Of a stretch of 12,590 nt of DNA, positions 1 to 7,694 are shown one piece after another. The position numbers and the translations under genes were made by a program. Every line of letters starts with the position of its first letter. Position 1 is the first letter of the stretch. The DNA lies in assembly GCA_965662365.1 (NCBI GenBank), contig CBFIHR010000103.1, forward strand, positions 1 through 12,590, read 5' to 3'. Source of the DNA: CAWVWD01 sp965662365. Its GTDB lineage: Bacteria > Bacteroidota > Bacteroidia > Chitinophagales > Saprospiraceae. The notes below the pieces were generated by a model. It saw only the letters and a program-made list of their open reading frames with translations, did not search any database and was not told the DNA's origin.

Positions 1-15
1 TGTTGGTGAGTTGAT

Positions 16-645
16 TCATTTATTTATATTTCTCTTTTTAATAATTTTCAGTAATTCAGTAATTGAATCATTGATATAATATTGAGGTTCAAACTTTTCT
101 TTAAGTTTTTTATAAAAACGTAATTCCTGTATATTTCTATCAAAATTTTTCCACCAACCTTGCTCAATCACCTGAGTTAAATACTTTGTATCATATGTTT
201 TATCCAGAAATCTTAATATTGCAATACACCAATCAAGTGAAAGGCTATCTACATGAAGAAAATTCCCTTTTTCTAAATGCCAGTTCACTTGACGTTTTGC
301 AAATTTTATAAGTTCAGTTCCAGAGTTTTGTTTATCAAGGATTAATAAACTCATAAGAATATGTTCAGAATAAAGAATAATACCCTCAGAAGAAATGACT
401 TTAATTAAGTCAGATTTTAACTCTGTTTTATTAGATAAACAAATCATCCATGCCCCGACTTTTGATTCTCTCCAAGTATCATTTAATAATGCCACTATTC
501 TATCATTATCCAGTGATTTCGCTAATTTATTTAAGTTATCGAATAATGATAAAATTTCTATTTCAGGTTTTTGAAGAAAATTTAAGTTCATTAAGTCCAG
601 ATAAAATGGTTCTACATATTTAACACGAAAAAATACTTCATTCAT
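16..645 (-). CDS. DUF6000-like protein of unknown function
   Basis: A 209-residue soluble protein with no signal peptide or membrane segment. From memory of the family, it resembles DUF6000 proteins: an N-terminal KYVEPFYLDLMNLNF stretch (about residues 9-23), then LLNDTWRESKVGAWMICLS (about 53-71), a central helical region, and a late SLDWCIAILRFLD block followed by a GWW motif (about 164-166). These aromatic signposts, in this order, are the basis for the call. The predicted fold is all helical and could be HEAT-like. No biochemical role is known to me. The ATG at 645 follows an A-rich leader with no clear Shine-Dalgarno site, as is usual in Bacteroidota. The gene is very rich in Asn, Lys and Ile, more so than its neighbours, so recent acquisition is possible but not shown. 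It lies downstream of the methyltransferase gene on the same strand, but 179 bp with repeats intervene, so co-transcription is doubtful. Confidence 0.65.
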   Translation of the reverse strand: MNEVFFRVKYVEPFYLDLMNLNFLQKPEIEILSLFDNLNKLAKSLDNDRIVALLNDTWRESKVGAWMICLSNKTELKSDLIKVISSEGIILYSEHILMSLLILDKQNSGTELIKFAKRQVNWHLEKGNFLHVDSLSLDWCIAILRFLDKTYDTKYLTQVIEQGWWKNFDRNIQELRFYKKLKEKFEPQYYINDSITELLKIIKKRNINK

Positions 646-714
646 TTTTTATTATTGATTACAGCTCTTTAATAAAAAAAAGATTTTAGGAAAAACGATA
701 TAAGTCTGAAAACC

Positions 715-759
715 AAAATAGGATTTACAAGATACAAAATACCTCATAAATCCTATTTT
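715..759. repeat. 13-bp inverted repeat with 19-nt loop
   Basis: AAAATAGGATTTA (715-727) is exactly repeated as its reverse complement TAAATCCTATTTT (747-759), with a 19-nt spacer. It is followed by A-rich rather than T-rich sequence on the plus strand. On the minus strand it could act as a weak terminator behind the methyltransferase gene, but no good T tract follows there either. It looks more like one piece of a dispersed intergenic repeat. Confidence 0.7.
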
Positions 760-770
760 CAAAAAACAAA

Positions 771-824
771 AATTCGTGCAATTCGTGCAAATTCGCCTGT
801 CCCGAGACCTCGGTGGTGTCCGTT
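771..824. repeat. Tandem 9-mers plus GC-rich palindromic fragment
   Basis: AATTCGTGC occurs twice head to tail (771-779 and 780-788), followed by a partial third copy AAATTCG (789-795). A GC-rich stretch comes next, containing CCGAG-AC-CTCGG (802-813) and GGTGGTGTCC. The base composition clearly differs from the AT-rich flanks. It ends directly against the TAG stop of the methyltransferase gene (825-827). It resembles short dispersed intergenic repeats I associate with Bacteroidota genomes; that likeness is from memory and was not tested. Confidence 0.6.
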
Positions 825-1559
825 CTACTTAATTCGACCTTCCGAAACTGCCGTCACACCTGCAAACTTATTCAAATAACGAAAGTTCATTTCAAAAGAA
901 TTAAACGCCCGTAAAATCGCATTCACAAAACCAGGTACTGGCTTCATATCCGAACTTTCTGGTACTTCATCATTCTTACTACCTTTCAAGCGACGAACCA
1001 GCCAAACCAACGGAAATATCGAACCATAGATATAATATAAACCTTTGATTTCGCAACTTTGTGAGCCTAACAGTTGCTCCAACATCTTCAAGCGATAGCG
1101 GCGATAATGCCCTAAAAATACATCATGACCCGACCACAAACTCATAAAGGCAGGAACAGTGATAAAGTAATGTGCATTTTTGCCCAAACGCTTTTTGATG
1201 TCTTCCAAAATCGCATAATCGTCTTCGATATGTTCCAAAACATCCATCATTACGACGATTGAGTTGTCGATGCCTTCTGGAATAAAATGCACTTTTTCGA
1301 CCATTTGACCTTTGGTAGCCGCCATTTCTTCCTCTGAATATCCAATATCGACCAATAAAACCTTTTTGATTTTATCAGGATAAGCTTCTAACATTTCATA
1401 AGCAAAAAACCCTGAACCTGAACCAAAATCAATGACCGTAATCGGTTGTTTTTGTTCGTTATATACTTTCTCGAAATATCTAAATAACGGTACTTTTTTC
1501 GATTGATAATACCAATGCGTTTTTTGGTCAATACCGTTTTCTAATTCTTTTAAATCCAT
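825..1559 (-). CDS. Class I SAM-dependent methyltransferase
   Basis: A 244-residue protein with a Rossmann-type methyltransferase core. Motif I is VIDFGSGSGFFA (residues 42-53), the SAM-binding glycine loop. The acidic strand end LLVDIG (68-73) follows, then the motif IV-like stretch VVMMDVLEHIEDD (102-114). A later block TVPAFMSLWSGHD...GHYRRY (134-155) is typical of the Methyltransf_11/23 proteins often found near glycosyltransferases and polyprenol or lipid-linked sugar genes. The segment around 174-190 (YYIYGSIFPLVWLVRR) is hydrophobic and may touch the membrane. The substrate cannot be told from the sequence, and no glycosyltransferase is present in the window to suggest one. The ATG at 1559 gives a normal length and leaves motif I at its usual distance from the N-terminus. 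The TAG stop lies exactly at the edge of a GC-rich repeat, so the last few residues (GRIK) may be repeat-derived. Confidence 0.85.
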   Translation of the reverse strand: MDLKELENGIDQKTHWYYQSKKVPLFRYFEKVYNEQKQPITVIDFGSGSGFFAYEMLEAYPDKIKKVLLVDIGYSEEEMAATKGQMVEKVHFIPEGIDNSIVVMMDVLEHIEDDYAILEDIKKRLGKNAHYFITVPAFMSLWSGHDVFLGHYRRYRLKMLEQLLGSQSCEIKGLYYIYGSIFPLVWLVRRLKGSKNDEVPESSDMKPVPGFVNAILRAFNSFEMNFRYLNKFAGVTAVSEGRIK

Positions 1560-1695
1560 TTTTAGTGATTAGTATTTTAGTAATCAGTGATTCGTCACTT
1601 TTCCGATTAAGCAGTAAAGGTATAGAATTTAGGAATTATTCCCGATATTTTTGAGCAACCTTATTATTTTAATTGCTCGTTGATAATTTGATTGT

Positions 1696-1703
1696 CAAAA
1701 TTA
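1696..1703 (-). promoter_or_regulatory. Candidate -7 box for the methyltransferase gene
   Basis: Read on the minus strand this is TAATTTTG, an exact match to the Bacteroidota TAnnTTTG box, 136 bp upstream of the methyltransferase ATG. I see no TTTG at the -33 distance, and the implied leader would be long, so this is only a candidate. The rest of the 255-bp spacer 1560-1814 holds no supported gene. A small hairpin, AGTGA-TTCG-TCACT, lies close upstream of the ATG. Confidence 0.3.
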
Positions 1704-1814
1704 TTAACTCTATAGGAATCGTTACTTATCGTAAAGAATTAATTAAAACTTGCCATTTTTTTGAAATAAACAAAATTCGTCTGTTTGTAAGAACTATTCA
1801 TTTTAATTTTTAAA

Positions 1815-4124
1815 TTATACCTTCTCCACCCGAACCTTCACCGACTTACTAATCGGCGTATGACTTTGTTTCGCAAAATGATTAATCGGCACTAACGTAT
1901 TCGCTTCTGGAAAATAGGTTGCTAAATTTCCTTGCGGAATATCGTAAGGCACAGCGTAAAAGGTATTTGCACGACGAATCACGCCATCGTATTCACTCGT
2001 CAAATTCACCAAATCTAACTTTTTTAAACCCAATTTTTCCATATCTTTTGGATTGATGAGCATGACACGACGTTCGTTATAAATGCCTCGATAGCGGTCG
2101 TTTAATCCATAAATCGTCGTATTATATTGGTCGTGAGAACGAATCGTCATCATCAAAAATTCATCGTCGGCTAAGTTGTGTTCGGGCATTCCGCAGACGG
2201 AAAATTGAGCTTTGCCATTTGGTAATTTTGAAAAATCGCCTTCTCTTGCATTGTTTGGTAAATAGAACTCCTTGCCATCTTTAATACGTTCGTTATAGTT
2301 TTCAAAACCTGCTACAACTTCCGCTATTTTATCTCGAATAATGTTGTAATCCGCAGCCATTCCTTGCCAATCTACGATGTGATTTTGTCCTCCCCCGATT
2401 TCTCGGTGACCGAAATAAGCCGTTGCAATATTCGCCACAATATCAGGTTCAGACATTAAATACTTAGAACTCGGTTCTAATTTCCCTTCGGAGGTGTGAA
2501 CTTTTCCCATCGAATTTTCTACCGAAACATAACGCCGTTTTCCATTTTTAATATCCTTTTCAGAACGACCTAAAGTCGGTAAAATCAAAGCAACTTTGCC
2601 AGGGACTAAATGCGTTCGATTAAGTTTAGTGCTTATAATAACCGTCAATTCACAATTTTGTAACGCTTGTGCCGTGTATTCGGTATCTGATGCCGCAGAA
2701 ACGAAATTTCCACCCAAGGCAATAAAGACTTTTGCATCTCCTCGGTGCATTGCTTGAATACTATGAACAACATCATAACCATGTTTTTTAGGCGACTGAA
2801 ACCCAAAAGTTTTCGCAATTCTATCATTCAATTCTTTAGAGGTTTTCTCCACGATGCCAACTGTCCTATCTCCTTGCACGTTGCTATGACCTCGGACGGG
2901 ACAAGTGCCGCCGCCTTCTATACCAATACTTCCTTTTGCCAACAATAGATTGACACATTCCTTGATATTTTCAACACCGTTTTTATGTTGTGTCAATCCC
3001 ATTGCCCAACAAATTATAATGCGTTTTCGAGTTGCCAATAATTCGACTGCTTTATCAATGTCACTTTCGTGAACGCCAGATTGTGCAATCAAATCACCTA
3101 AATCATAATTGCCTAAGTCGGCTAAAACCTCCTCGAATCCTTGTGTTTTATTTTTTATAAAATCGTGGTCAAAGACTTTTCCATTCTCTGCATCTAAAAC
3201 CGCTAATTTTTTCAAAATAGCTTTTAATAAAGGTACATCTTGATTGATTTTAACTTGCAAAAATACGTCGGTTAAAGCTGTTCCGCCCGTGAAGTAATCT
3301 TCAACGTGTTGTGGATTTTTAAACTTTTTCAAACCAGCTTCCGACAGTGGATTAATATTAATTATTTTTCCACCATTTTGTTTGCACTTTTGCAAAGCGG
3401 ATAACATTCGAGGATGATTCGTGCCAGGGTTTTGACCGATAACCATCACAACTTCCGCTTTATACAAATCCTCCAAAGTCACCGAACCTTTACCAATTCC
3501 CAAAGTTTGACTTAAGGCAACGCCACTGGATTCGTGACACATATTCGAGCAATCGGGCATATTGTTTGTACCAAAAGCACGAGCGAATAAACCATACAAA
3601 AATGCCGCTTCGTTACTCGAACGCCCCGACGTATAAAAAACGGCTTCGTCTGGATGATTCAATGCTTTCAAGTATTCACCAATTAGTTGAAAAGCATCAT
3701 TCCAACTAATTGGTTTATAGTGTGTTGCATCTTTTTCTAAAATCATTGGATGCGTCAGACGACCACTTTTTCCAATTTCAAAATCTGACCAATTCGATAG
3801 TTCTTCAATCGAATATTTGGCAAAAAAATCAGGTTTTACACGTTTTAAAGTGGCTTCTTCAGCAAGGGCTTTTGCACCATTTTCACAATACTCACCCAAA
3901 ACTGAACGCTTATCATCAGGGTCAGGCCAAGCACAACCTGGGCAATCAAAACCGCCTTTTTGATTCATTTTCGCTAAGGTTTGAAATGCTCGAATAGCAC
4001 CCATTTCTTGGATTGCGTGTTCCATAGCGACTTTTACACCAGTGACACCGGCGGCATAATTTGCAGGTTTAGTAACTCGAATTCCTGTCAATTTTTCGGA
4101 CGTATGAACGTTTATTTTTCGCAT
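1815..4124 (-). CDS. YdeP/FdhF-family molybdopterin oxidoreductase
   Basis: A large molybdenum enzyme related to the formate dehydrogenase alpha subunit, of the YdeP-like subfamily (769 residues from the chosen start; family members are about 750-780). The diagnostic N-terminal block GGFDCPGCAWPDP gives Cys61 and Cys64, with a third Cys80 in GEYCENGAKA. The DMSO-reductase-type cofactor domain follows. Cys196 in NMCHESSGVAL aligns with the selenocysteine of FDH-H and would be the Mo ligand. VIGQNPGTNHPRM, GGGTCPVRGHSNVQGDR and the C-terminal Molydop_binding domain (IRSHDQYNTTIYGLNDRYRG onward) complete the family pattern. Electron partner and substrate are unknown; E. coli YdeP is linked to acid resistance. 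No fdhD, molybdenum-cofactor or electron-transfer subunit gene is nearby. I prefer the ATG at 4124 (MRKINVHTSEK); an in-frame TTG at 4145 would add seven residues but has no better context. The protein is probably cytoplasmic, since it has no Tat signal. Confidence 0.9.
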   Translation of the reverse strand: MRKINVHTSEKLTGIRVTKPANYAAGVTGVKVAMEHAIQEMGAIRAFQTLAKMNQKGGFDCPGCAWPDPDDKRSVLGEYCENGAKALAEEATLKRVKPDFFAKYSIEELSNWSDFEIGKSGRLTHPMILEKDATHYKPISWNDAFQLIGEYLKALNHPDEAVFYTSGRSSNEAAFLYGLFARAFGTNNMPDCSNMCHESSGVALSQTLGIGKGSVTLEDLYKAEVVMVIGQNPGTNHPRMLSALQKCKQNGGKIININPLSEAGLKKFKNPQHVEDYFTGGTALTDVFLQVKINQDVPLLKAILKKLAVLDAENGKVFDHDFIKNKTQGFEEVLADLGNYDLGDLIAQSGVHESDIDKAVELLATRKRIIICWAMGLTQHKNGVENIKECVNLLLAKGSIGIEGGGTCPVRGHSNVQGDRTVGIVEKTSKELNDRIAKTFGFQSPKKHGYDVVHSIQAMHRGDAKVFIALGGNFVSAASDTEYTAQALQNCELTVIISTKLNRTHLVPGKVALILPTLGRSEKDIKNGKRRYVSVENSMGKVHTSEGKLEPSSKYLMSEPDIVANIATAYFGHREIGGGQNHIVDWQGMAADYNIIRDKIAEVVAGFENYNERIKDGKEFYLPNNAREGDFSKLPNGKAQFSVCGMPEHNLADDEFLMMTIRSHDQYNTTIYGLNDRYRGIYNERRVMLINPKDMEKLGLKKLDLVNLTSEYDGVIRRANTFYAVPYDIPQGNLATYFPEANTLVPINHFAKQSHTPISKSVKVRVEKV

Positions 4125-4438
4125 AGTTTTAGTATTATATAGCAAAAGCTTGTCCCAAAAACTTATGGAGCATTGCCTTTATCATTATGGTTGAATTTCA
4201 AATATCGTAATTTTTTTTTAGTGGTTCGTGATAGATTCATCGCTGTGTCTCGAAATTTTAAGGAAAATATAGATTGCACCGAAAATCACCGACTTTATTA
4301 TTAAATAATTAAATGGATTTTTTCGACAAACAGTAACAATTATTTCATCTTAATAATGATTATTTGGATTTTAGATTGTGTACTTTTGTAATCAATAAAA
4401 ATATATAATAAGATTCTATAAAATAAAAATAAATAACA
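4125..4438. other. Divergent AT-rich spacer between oxidoreductase and glmM
   Basis: This spacer must hold promoters for both the minus-strand oxidoreductase gene and plus-strand glmM. Only the glmM -7 box (4381-4388) is convincing. I found no CAAAnnTA (the box on the minus strand) for the oxidoreductase. A run of ten T sits near 4210-4220. No ORF with coding character and no strong hairpin was seen. Confidence 0.6.
4381..4388 (+). promoter_or_regulatory. -7 promoter box of glmM
   Basis: TACTTTTG matches the Bacteroidota TAnnTTTG box exactly and lies 50 nt upstream of the TTG start. A TTTG at 4363-4366 is only 14 bp upstream, too close for the usual 19-21 bp spacing, so the -33 element is weak or absent. 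The predicted leader is about 45 nt, A/T-rich and without a Shine-Dalgarno site. Confidence 0.55.
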
Positions 4439-5821
4439 TTGGCATTAATTAAATCAATTTCAGGAATTAGAGGAACAATCGGTGGTCGTTATAATGAAAA
4501 TTTAACCGCTCAAGATATTGTAGAATGTACGGCTGCATTCGGATATTGGACGATTAAAAATACAGGGATTAAAAAAATCGTAGTCGGGCGTGATGCTCGT
4601 ATGTCGGGTGAGCTGGCAAGTCAACTGGTTATTTCGACTTTACGTATGGTAGGGATTAACGTGGTTGATTTAGATTATTCGACGACTCCAACGGTCGAAA
4701 TCGCTGTGCCTTTGGAGAAAGCTGGTGCAGGTATTATTTTGACGGCAAGTCATAATCCTCGGCAGTGGAACGCACTAAAGTTTTTAAATGAAAAAGGCGA
4801 ATTTATTTCTAAATCAGAAGGTCAAGATGTTTTGGACTTAATTGAGTCTAATGAGGTCGAGTATGCTGATGTGGATAGTCTGGGAGGCTATTGTAGAGAT
4901 GGAGATTATATCAAAAAACATATTCAGCATATTTTAGATTTGCCGTTGGTTGATCAACAAGCCGTGATTGATAAACAGTATAAAGTTATTGTTGATGTTG
5001 TTAATTCAACTGGGGCGATTTCGGTTCCGAATTTATTGACTCGTTTGGGTTGTGAAGTGATTGTCTTGAATAGTATTATGAATGGAGACTTCGCTCATAA
5101 TCCTGAGCCTTTGCCTAAAAATCTGGAACAGTTGGCGAAAGCCGTCAAATTTCATAAAGCAGACCTTGGTATTGCGGTTGACCCTGATGTGGATAGATTG
5201 GCGTTTGTCTGCGAAAACGGTAAAATGTTTGGGGAAGAATATACGTTGGTCGCTGTGGCGGACTATATTTTACAACATAACCCTGGTAACACGGTTTCTA
5301 ATCTTTCGTCAACTCGTGCGTTGCGTGATGTTACCGAAAAACACGGCGGCGAATATTTTGCAGCAGCAGTAGGCGAAGTGAATGTCGTGACTCAAATGAA
5401 AAACCAAAATGCGGTTATCGGTGGCGAGGGCAATGGTGGCGTGATTTATCCAGAATCACATTATGGCCGTGATGCCTTGGTCGGTATCGCAATGGTAATG
5501 ACTTATATGGCGAAATCGGGCAAATCGTTGTGGCAATTACGCAAAACGTATCCAGATTATACGATTTCTAAAAATAAAATCGAATTAACGCCAGATATTG
5601 ATTTGGAAGGTCTGTTAATGACATTAGAGGAACGCTACAAAGAATATCCACATTTGACGATTGATGGGCTGAAAATCGAGTTTGATAATGACTGGGTACA
5701 CATGCGAAAATCAAATACAGAACCGATTATTAGAATTTATACGGAAAGTAAAACGGCAAAAGCTGCCAATGCTTTGGCGGAAAAATTCAAAAAAGAGATT
5801 CGAGAGATTATTGGGGATTAG
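4439..5821 (+). CDS. glmM: Phosphoglucosamine mutase
   Basis: This cytoplasmic enzyme interconverts glucosamine-6-phosphate and glucosamine-1-phosphate, a step towards UDP-GlcNAc for peptidoglycan and LPS. The four-domain alpha-D-phosphohexomutase fold is complete at 460 residues. ILTASHNPRQWNALKF carries the phosphorylated catalytic Ser104. DPDVDR holds the Mg2+ ligands Asp248, Asp250 and Asp252. GEGNGG (329-334) is the sugar-binding loop. RKSNTEPIIRIY (423-434) is the phosphate-binding loop. The N-terminal ALIKSISGIRGTIGG is typical of Bacteroidota GlmM. Translation starts at TTG: there is no in-frame ATG upstream, and TAA at 4430-4432 closes the frame three codons before. Phosphomannomutase or phosphoglucomutase activity cannot be excluded, because these families overlap. 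The AI-2E family gene follows 67 bp downstream on the same strand and may be read through. Confidence 0.93.
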   Translation: MALIKSISGIRGTIGGRYNENLTAQDIVECTAAFGYWTIKNTGIKKIVVGRDARMSGELASQLVISTLRMVGINVVDLDYSTTPTVEIAVPLEKAGAGIILTASHNPRQWNALKFLNEKGEFISKSEGQDVLDLIESNEVEYADVDSLGGYCRDGDYIKKHIQHILDLPLVDQQAVIDKQYKVIVDVVNSTGAISVPNLLTRLGCEVIVLNSIMNGDFAHNPEPLPKNLEQLAKAVKFHKADLGIAVDPDVDRLAFVCENGKMFGEEYTLVAVADYILQHNPGNTVSNLSSTRALRDVTEKHGGEYFAAAVGEVNVVTQMKNQNAVIGGEGNGGVIYPESHYGRDALVGIAMVMTYMAKSGKSLWQLRKTYPDYTISKNKIELTPDIDLEGLLMTLEERYKEYPHLTIDGLKIEFDNDWVHMRKSNTEPIIRIYTESKTAKAANALAEKFKKEIREIIGD

Positions 5822-5837
5822 TGCTTCTGTTAATTTT

Positions 5838-5870
5838 ACGTTTACTAAACTTTGAAAGTTTAGTAAACGT
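5838..5870. repeat. Perfect 33-bp palindrome between glmM and the AI-2E gene
   Basis: ACGTTTACTAAACTTT (5838-5853) is followed by a single G and then its exact reverse complement (5855-5870). Each arm is 16 bp with no mismatch. No T tract follows (TTACCCAAAC), so it is not a standard intrinsic terminator. It could be a factor-binding operator, an RNA-processing or mRNA-stabilising hairpin after glmM, or a dispersed palindromic repeat. Confidence 0.85.
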
Positions 5871-5888
5871 TACCCAAACAAAACAGTA

Positions 5889-6920
5889 ATGGAAAAAGAG
5901 TTAAAAACGATACGTATATTGTTGACCTTTTTGGTTGTGCCGTTAGTGGTTTATATCTTGAAACTCTTGAGTTTCATCTTTATTCCGCTATTTTTTGCGT
6001 TCTTTTTTGCTTTATTATTTTCTCCTGTTTTACGCTGGTTAAATGATAAAAAGATTCCTAAGACAGGTTCGTTAGCAATTGTCACTCTGATTATTATTGT
6101 CAGTCTGACATCAATGTTTAAAATTGGACAATTAGCGACTGATGAAGTCCTGAACACGGATCAAGAATTCTGGAATGTTGCCGGTATAAAAATCAATACC
6201 TTATTGAAAGATACAGAACAGCTGTTAGGTATTAGACTCCGCAATAATGATTTCAAAACCATTGTTCAAAACAAAGAAGTCGTCGATGCTGTCCGCAATA
6301 ATCTGGGGTCAGTCGTCAAAAGCGTACAAAGTGCCGTTACGACAATCTTAATGACGGTCTTCTTTCTGATTTTACTCCTGACAGGGTCGATGAACTTTCA
6401 AAAAGTTATGCACGATACTTTATTCAAAAGTCGTTTATCATCAATAAAAACCTTTTTGAGGATTGAAAAAAGTATTGTCACTTTTATAAAAGTCAAAACA
6501 GTCACCAGTTTATTTACAGGTATCGGTTTCGGTTTGAGTTGTTACTTTTTTGGAGTTTCGTTTCCTTTATTGTGGGGGCTATTGGCTTTTTTATTAAATT
6601 ATATTCAGCTTTTGGGGTCGCTAATCGTGACGGTTCTGCTGACTATTTTCGCTTTTGTAGAAATTAATTCTTTGGGAAGTTTAGTATTATTTGGACTTTT
6701 ATTACTAACGGTACAAATATTTTTTGGTAGTGTTTTAGAACCTATTTTCATGGGGCAATCTTTCAAAATTAATACGATTGTCGTCTTAGTGATGTTGATG
6801 CTTTGGGGATATTTATGGGGGATTCCTGGCTTAGTGTTGTCAATTCCGATTACGGTCACGGTAAAAACGCTTTTAGAACAATTCCCGACAACAGAAGCCA
6901 TAGCCAAAATTTTATCCTAA
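5889..6920 (+). CDS. AI-2E family (UPF0118/PerM-like) membrane protein
   Basis: A polytopic inner-membrane protein of the AI-2E exporter family (PF01594), 343 residues, near the usual length. Hydrophobic segments lie near residues 9-45 (two helices), 60-78, 148-166, 205-222, 226-259, 262-283 and 293-327. The charged stretch 85-145 would be the extramembrane loop seen in this family. The most diagnostic part is the C-terminal block VLEPIFMGQSFKINTIVVLVMLMLWGYLWGIPG followed by LSIPIT. The usual LNFIPxxG motif is changed here to LNYIQLLG. Family members have been linked to autoinducer-2 export or to sodium/proton antiport, but the true substrate of this one is unknown. The ATG at 5889 directly precedes a short charged N-terminus. 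No own -7 box is visible in the 67-bp spacer, so transcription from the glmM promoter is plausible. A strong terminator closes the unit. Confidence 0.9.
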   Translation: MEKELKTIRILLTFLVVPLVVYILKLLSFIFIPLFFAFFFALLFSPVLRWLNDKKIPKTGSLAIVTLIIIVSLTSMFKIGQLATDEVLNTDQEFWNVAGIKINTLLKDTEQLLGIRLRNNDFKTIVQNKEVVDAVRNNLGSVVKSVQSAVTTILMTVFFLILLLTGSMNFQKVMHDTLFKSRLSSIKTFLRIEKSIVTFIKVKTVTSLFTGIGFGLSCYFFGVSFPLLWGLLAFLLNYIQLLGSLIVTVLLTIFAFVEINSLGSLVLFGLLLLTVQIFFGSVLEPIFMGQSFKINTIVVLVMLMLWGYLWGIPGLVLSIPITVTVKTLLEQFPTTEAIAKILS

Positions 6921-6951
6921 TTATCGTTTTACTTACTATCATCTTTCCATT

Positions 6952-6990
6952 AAAAAGCGGCGCTTACAAAATTTGTAAACGCCGCTTTTT
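6952..6990. terminator. Bidirectional terminator, AI-2E gene / DUF2007 gene
   Basis: AAAAAGCGGCG (6952-6962) pairs exactly with CGCCGCTTTTT (6980-6990). After one C/A mismatch, TTACAAA pairs with TTTGTAA. A tracts on one side and T tracts on the other let it work in both directions, as fits the convergent genes at 6920 and 7054. Confidence 0.9.
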
Positions 6991-7053
6991 AGTTTTATAA
7001 CATTATCAATTAAAACATCAAAACCAACTATTTATACCTTGATGTAACCTTGT

Positions 7054-7635
7054 TTAATACATTGAAAAATACTGCTGTACCAATAAAAATAGCGTAATTA
7101 AAATTATAATAACCCCAATCAATAATGGTTTTTTATTAGGTTCATCATAACTTTTACTAAATGTATTTTCGTCCAATTCAGAAATAATTGCTTCAGCAAG
7201 AGACCATTGACTTTTCGGTACATACAAGTCAATCGTACCAGCGATGCCTACTAAAGGTAACGGAGTTGTAGCATGTTTATTAATAATAAAACAAGTCAGC
7301 CCTTCGTCAATCAGTCGAGCTTTGTATAAATAAGCTTCTTCTTGATACGACATTTTCTTAATAAGAACCAAAGCATTTTCATTAAAATCGTCCAGATTCT
7401 GACGAGTTTCGCCATAATACTCTAAATCAAGTCCTTTTAAAATAATTTTAGCGTCATCAATATCGCCTTGAAGCACACTCAACCTTGCATTCCCTAACTC
7501 AGCAGCGTCTAAAGTCGTTTCCTCTGCAAAATCAAGCAGTTCTACATAGCTTTCGATACCGTATTCACTTAATACTTTTTTGTAATAACGAGCATCTGTC
7601 GCATGATCAAATTCTCGAATAGTAATTAGATACAT
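7054..7635 (-). CDS. Tandem DUF2007-like protein with C-terminal membrane anchor
   Basis: A 193-residue protein made of two similar alpha/beta units and one transmembrane helix. The second unit (about 88-153) reads VLIKKMSYQEEAYLYKARLIDEGLTCFIINKHATTP...GTIDLYVPKSQWSLAEAII. This is the DUF2007 (putative signal-transducing protein) pattern: a strand, an 'EA..ykarL...GI' helix, and 'L.V...d...A..il'. The first unit (about 3-68) has the same plan, with DARYYKKVLSEYGIESYV and ARLSVLQGDIDDAKIIL. Residues 170-189 (PLLIGVIIILITLFLLVQQY) form a single helix that would anchor the protein with the DUF2007 units in the cytoplasm. The function is unknown; the fold is ferredoxin/ACT/PII-like, which suggests ligand or protein binding (inference). 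The ATG at 7635 lies just before the first strand. It is convergent with the AI-2E gene and divergent from tRNA-Asn. Confidence 0.75.
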   Translation of the reverse strand: MYLITIREFDHATDARYYKKVLSEYGIESYVELLDFAEETTLDAAELGNARLSVLQGDIDDAKIILKGLDLEYYGETRQNLDDFNENALVLIKKMSYQEEAYLYKARLIDEGLTCFIINKHATTPLPLVGIAGTIDLYVPKSQWSLAEAIISELDENTFSKSYDEPNKKPLLIGVIIILITLFLLVQQYFSMY

Positions 7636-7694
7636 CGTGTTTGGATTTATTGAATCTGCAAATTACAAAAAACTACTGTTTTATTAATTACAAC

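Noticed and set aside
1560..1605. TGATTA/TAATCA and AGTGA-TTCG-TCACT small inverted repeats
   Set aside because: Arms of five to six bases in AT-rich DNA without a good T tract; too weak to call a terminator or operator.
3710..3997. Plus-strand open frames inside the oxidoreductase gene (also 2745-2948)
   Set aside because: They are antisense shadows of a clearly coding minus-strand gene and show no family features.
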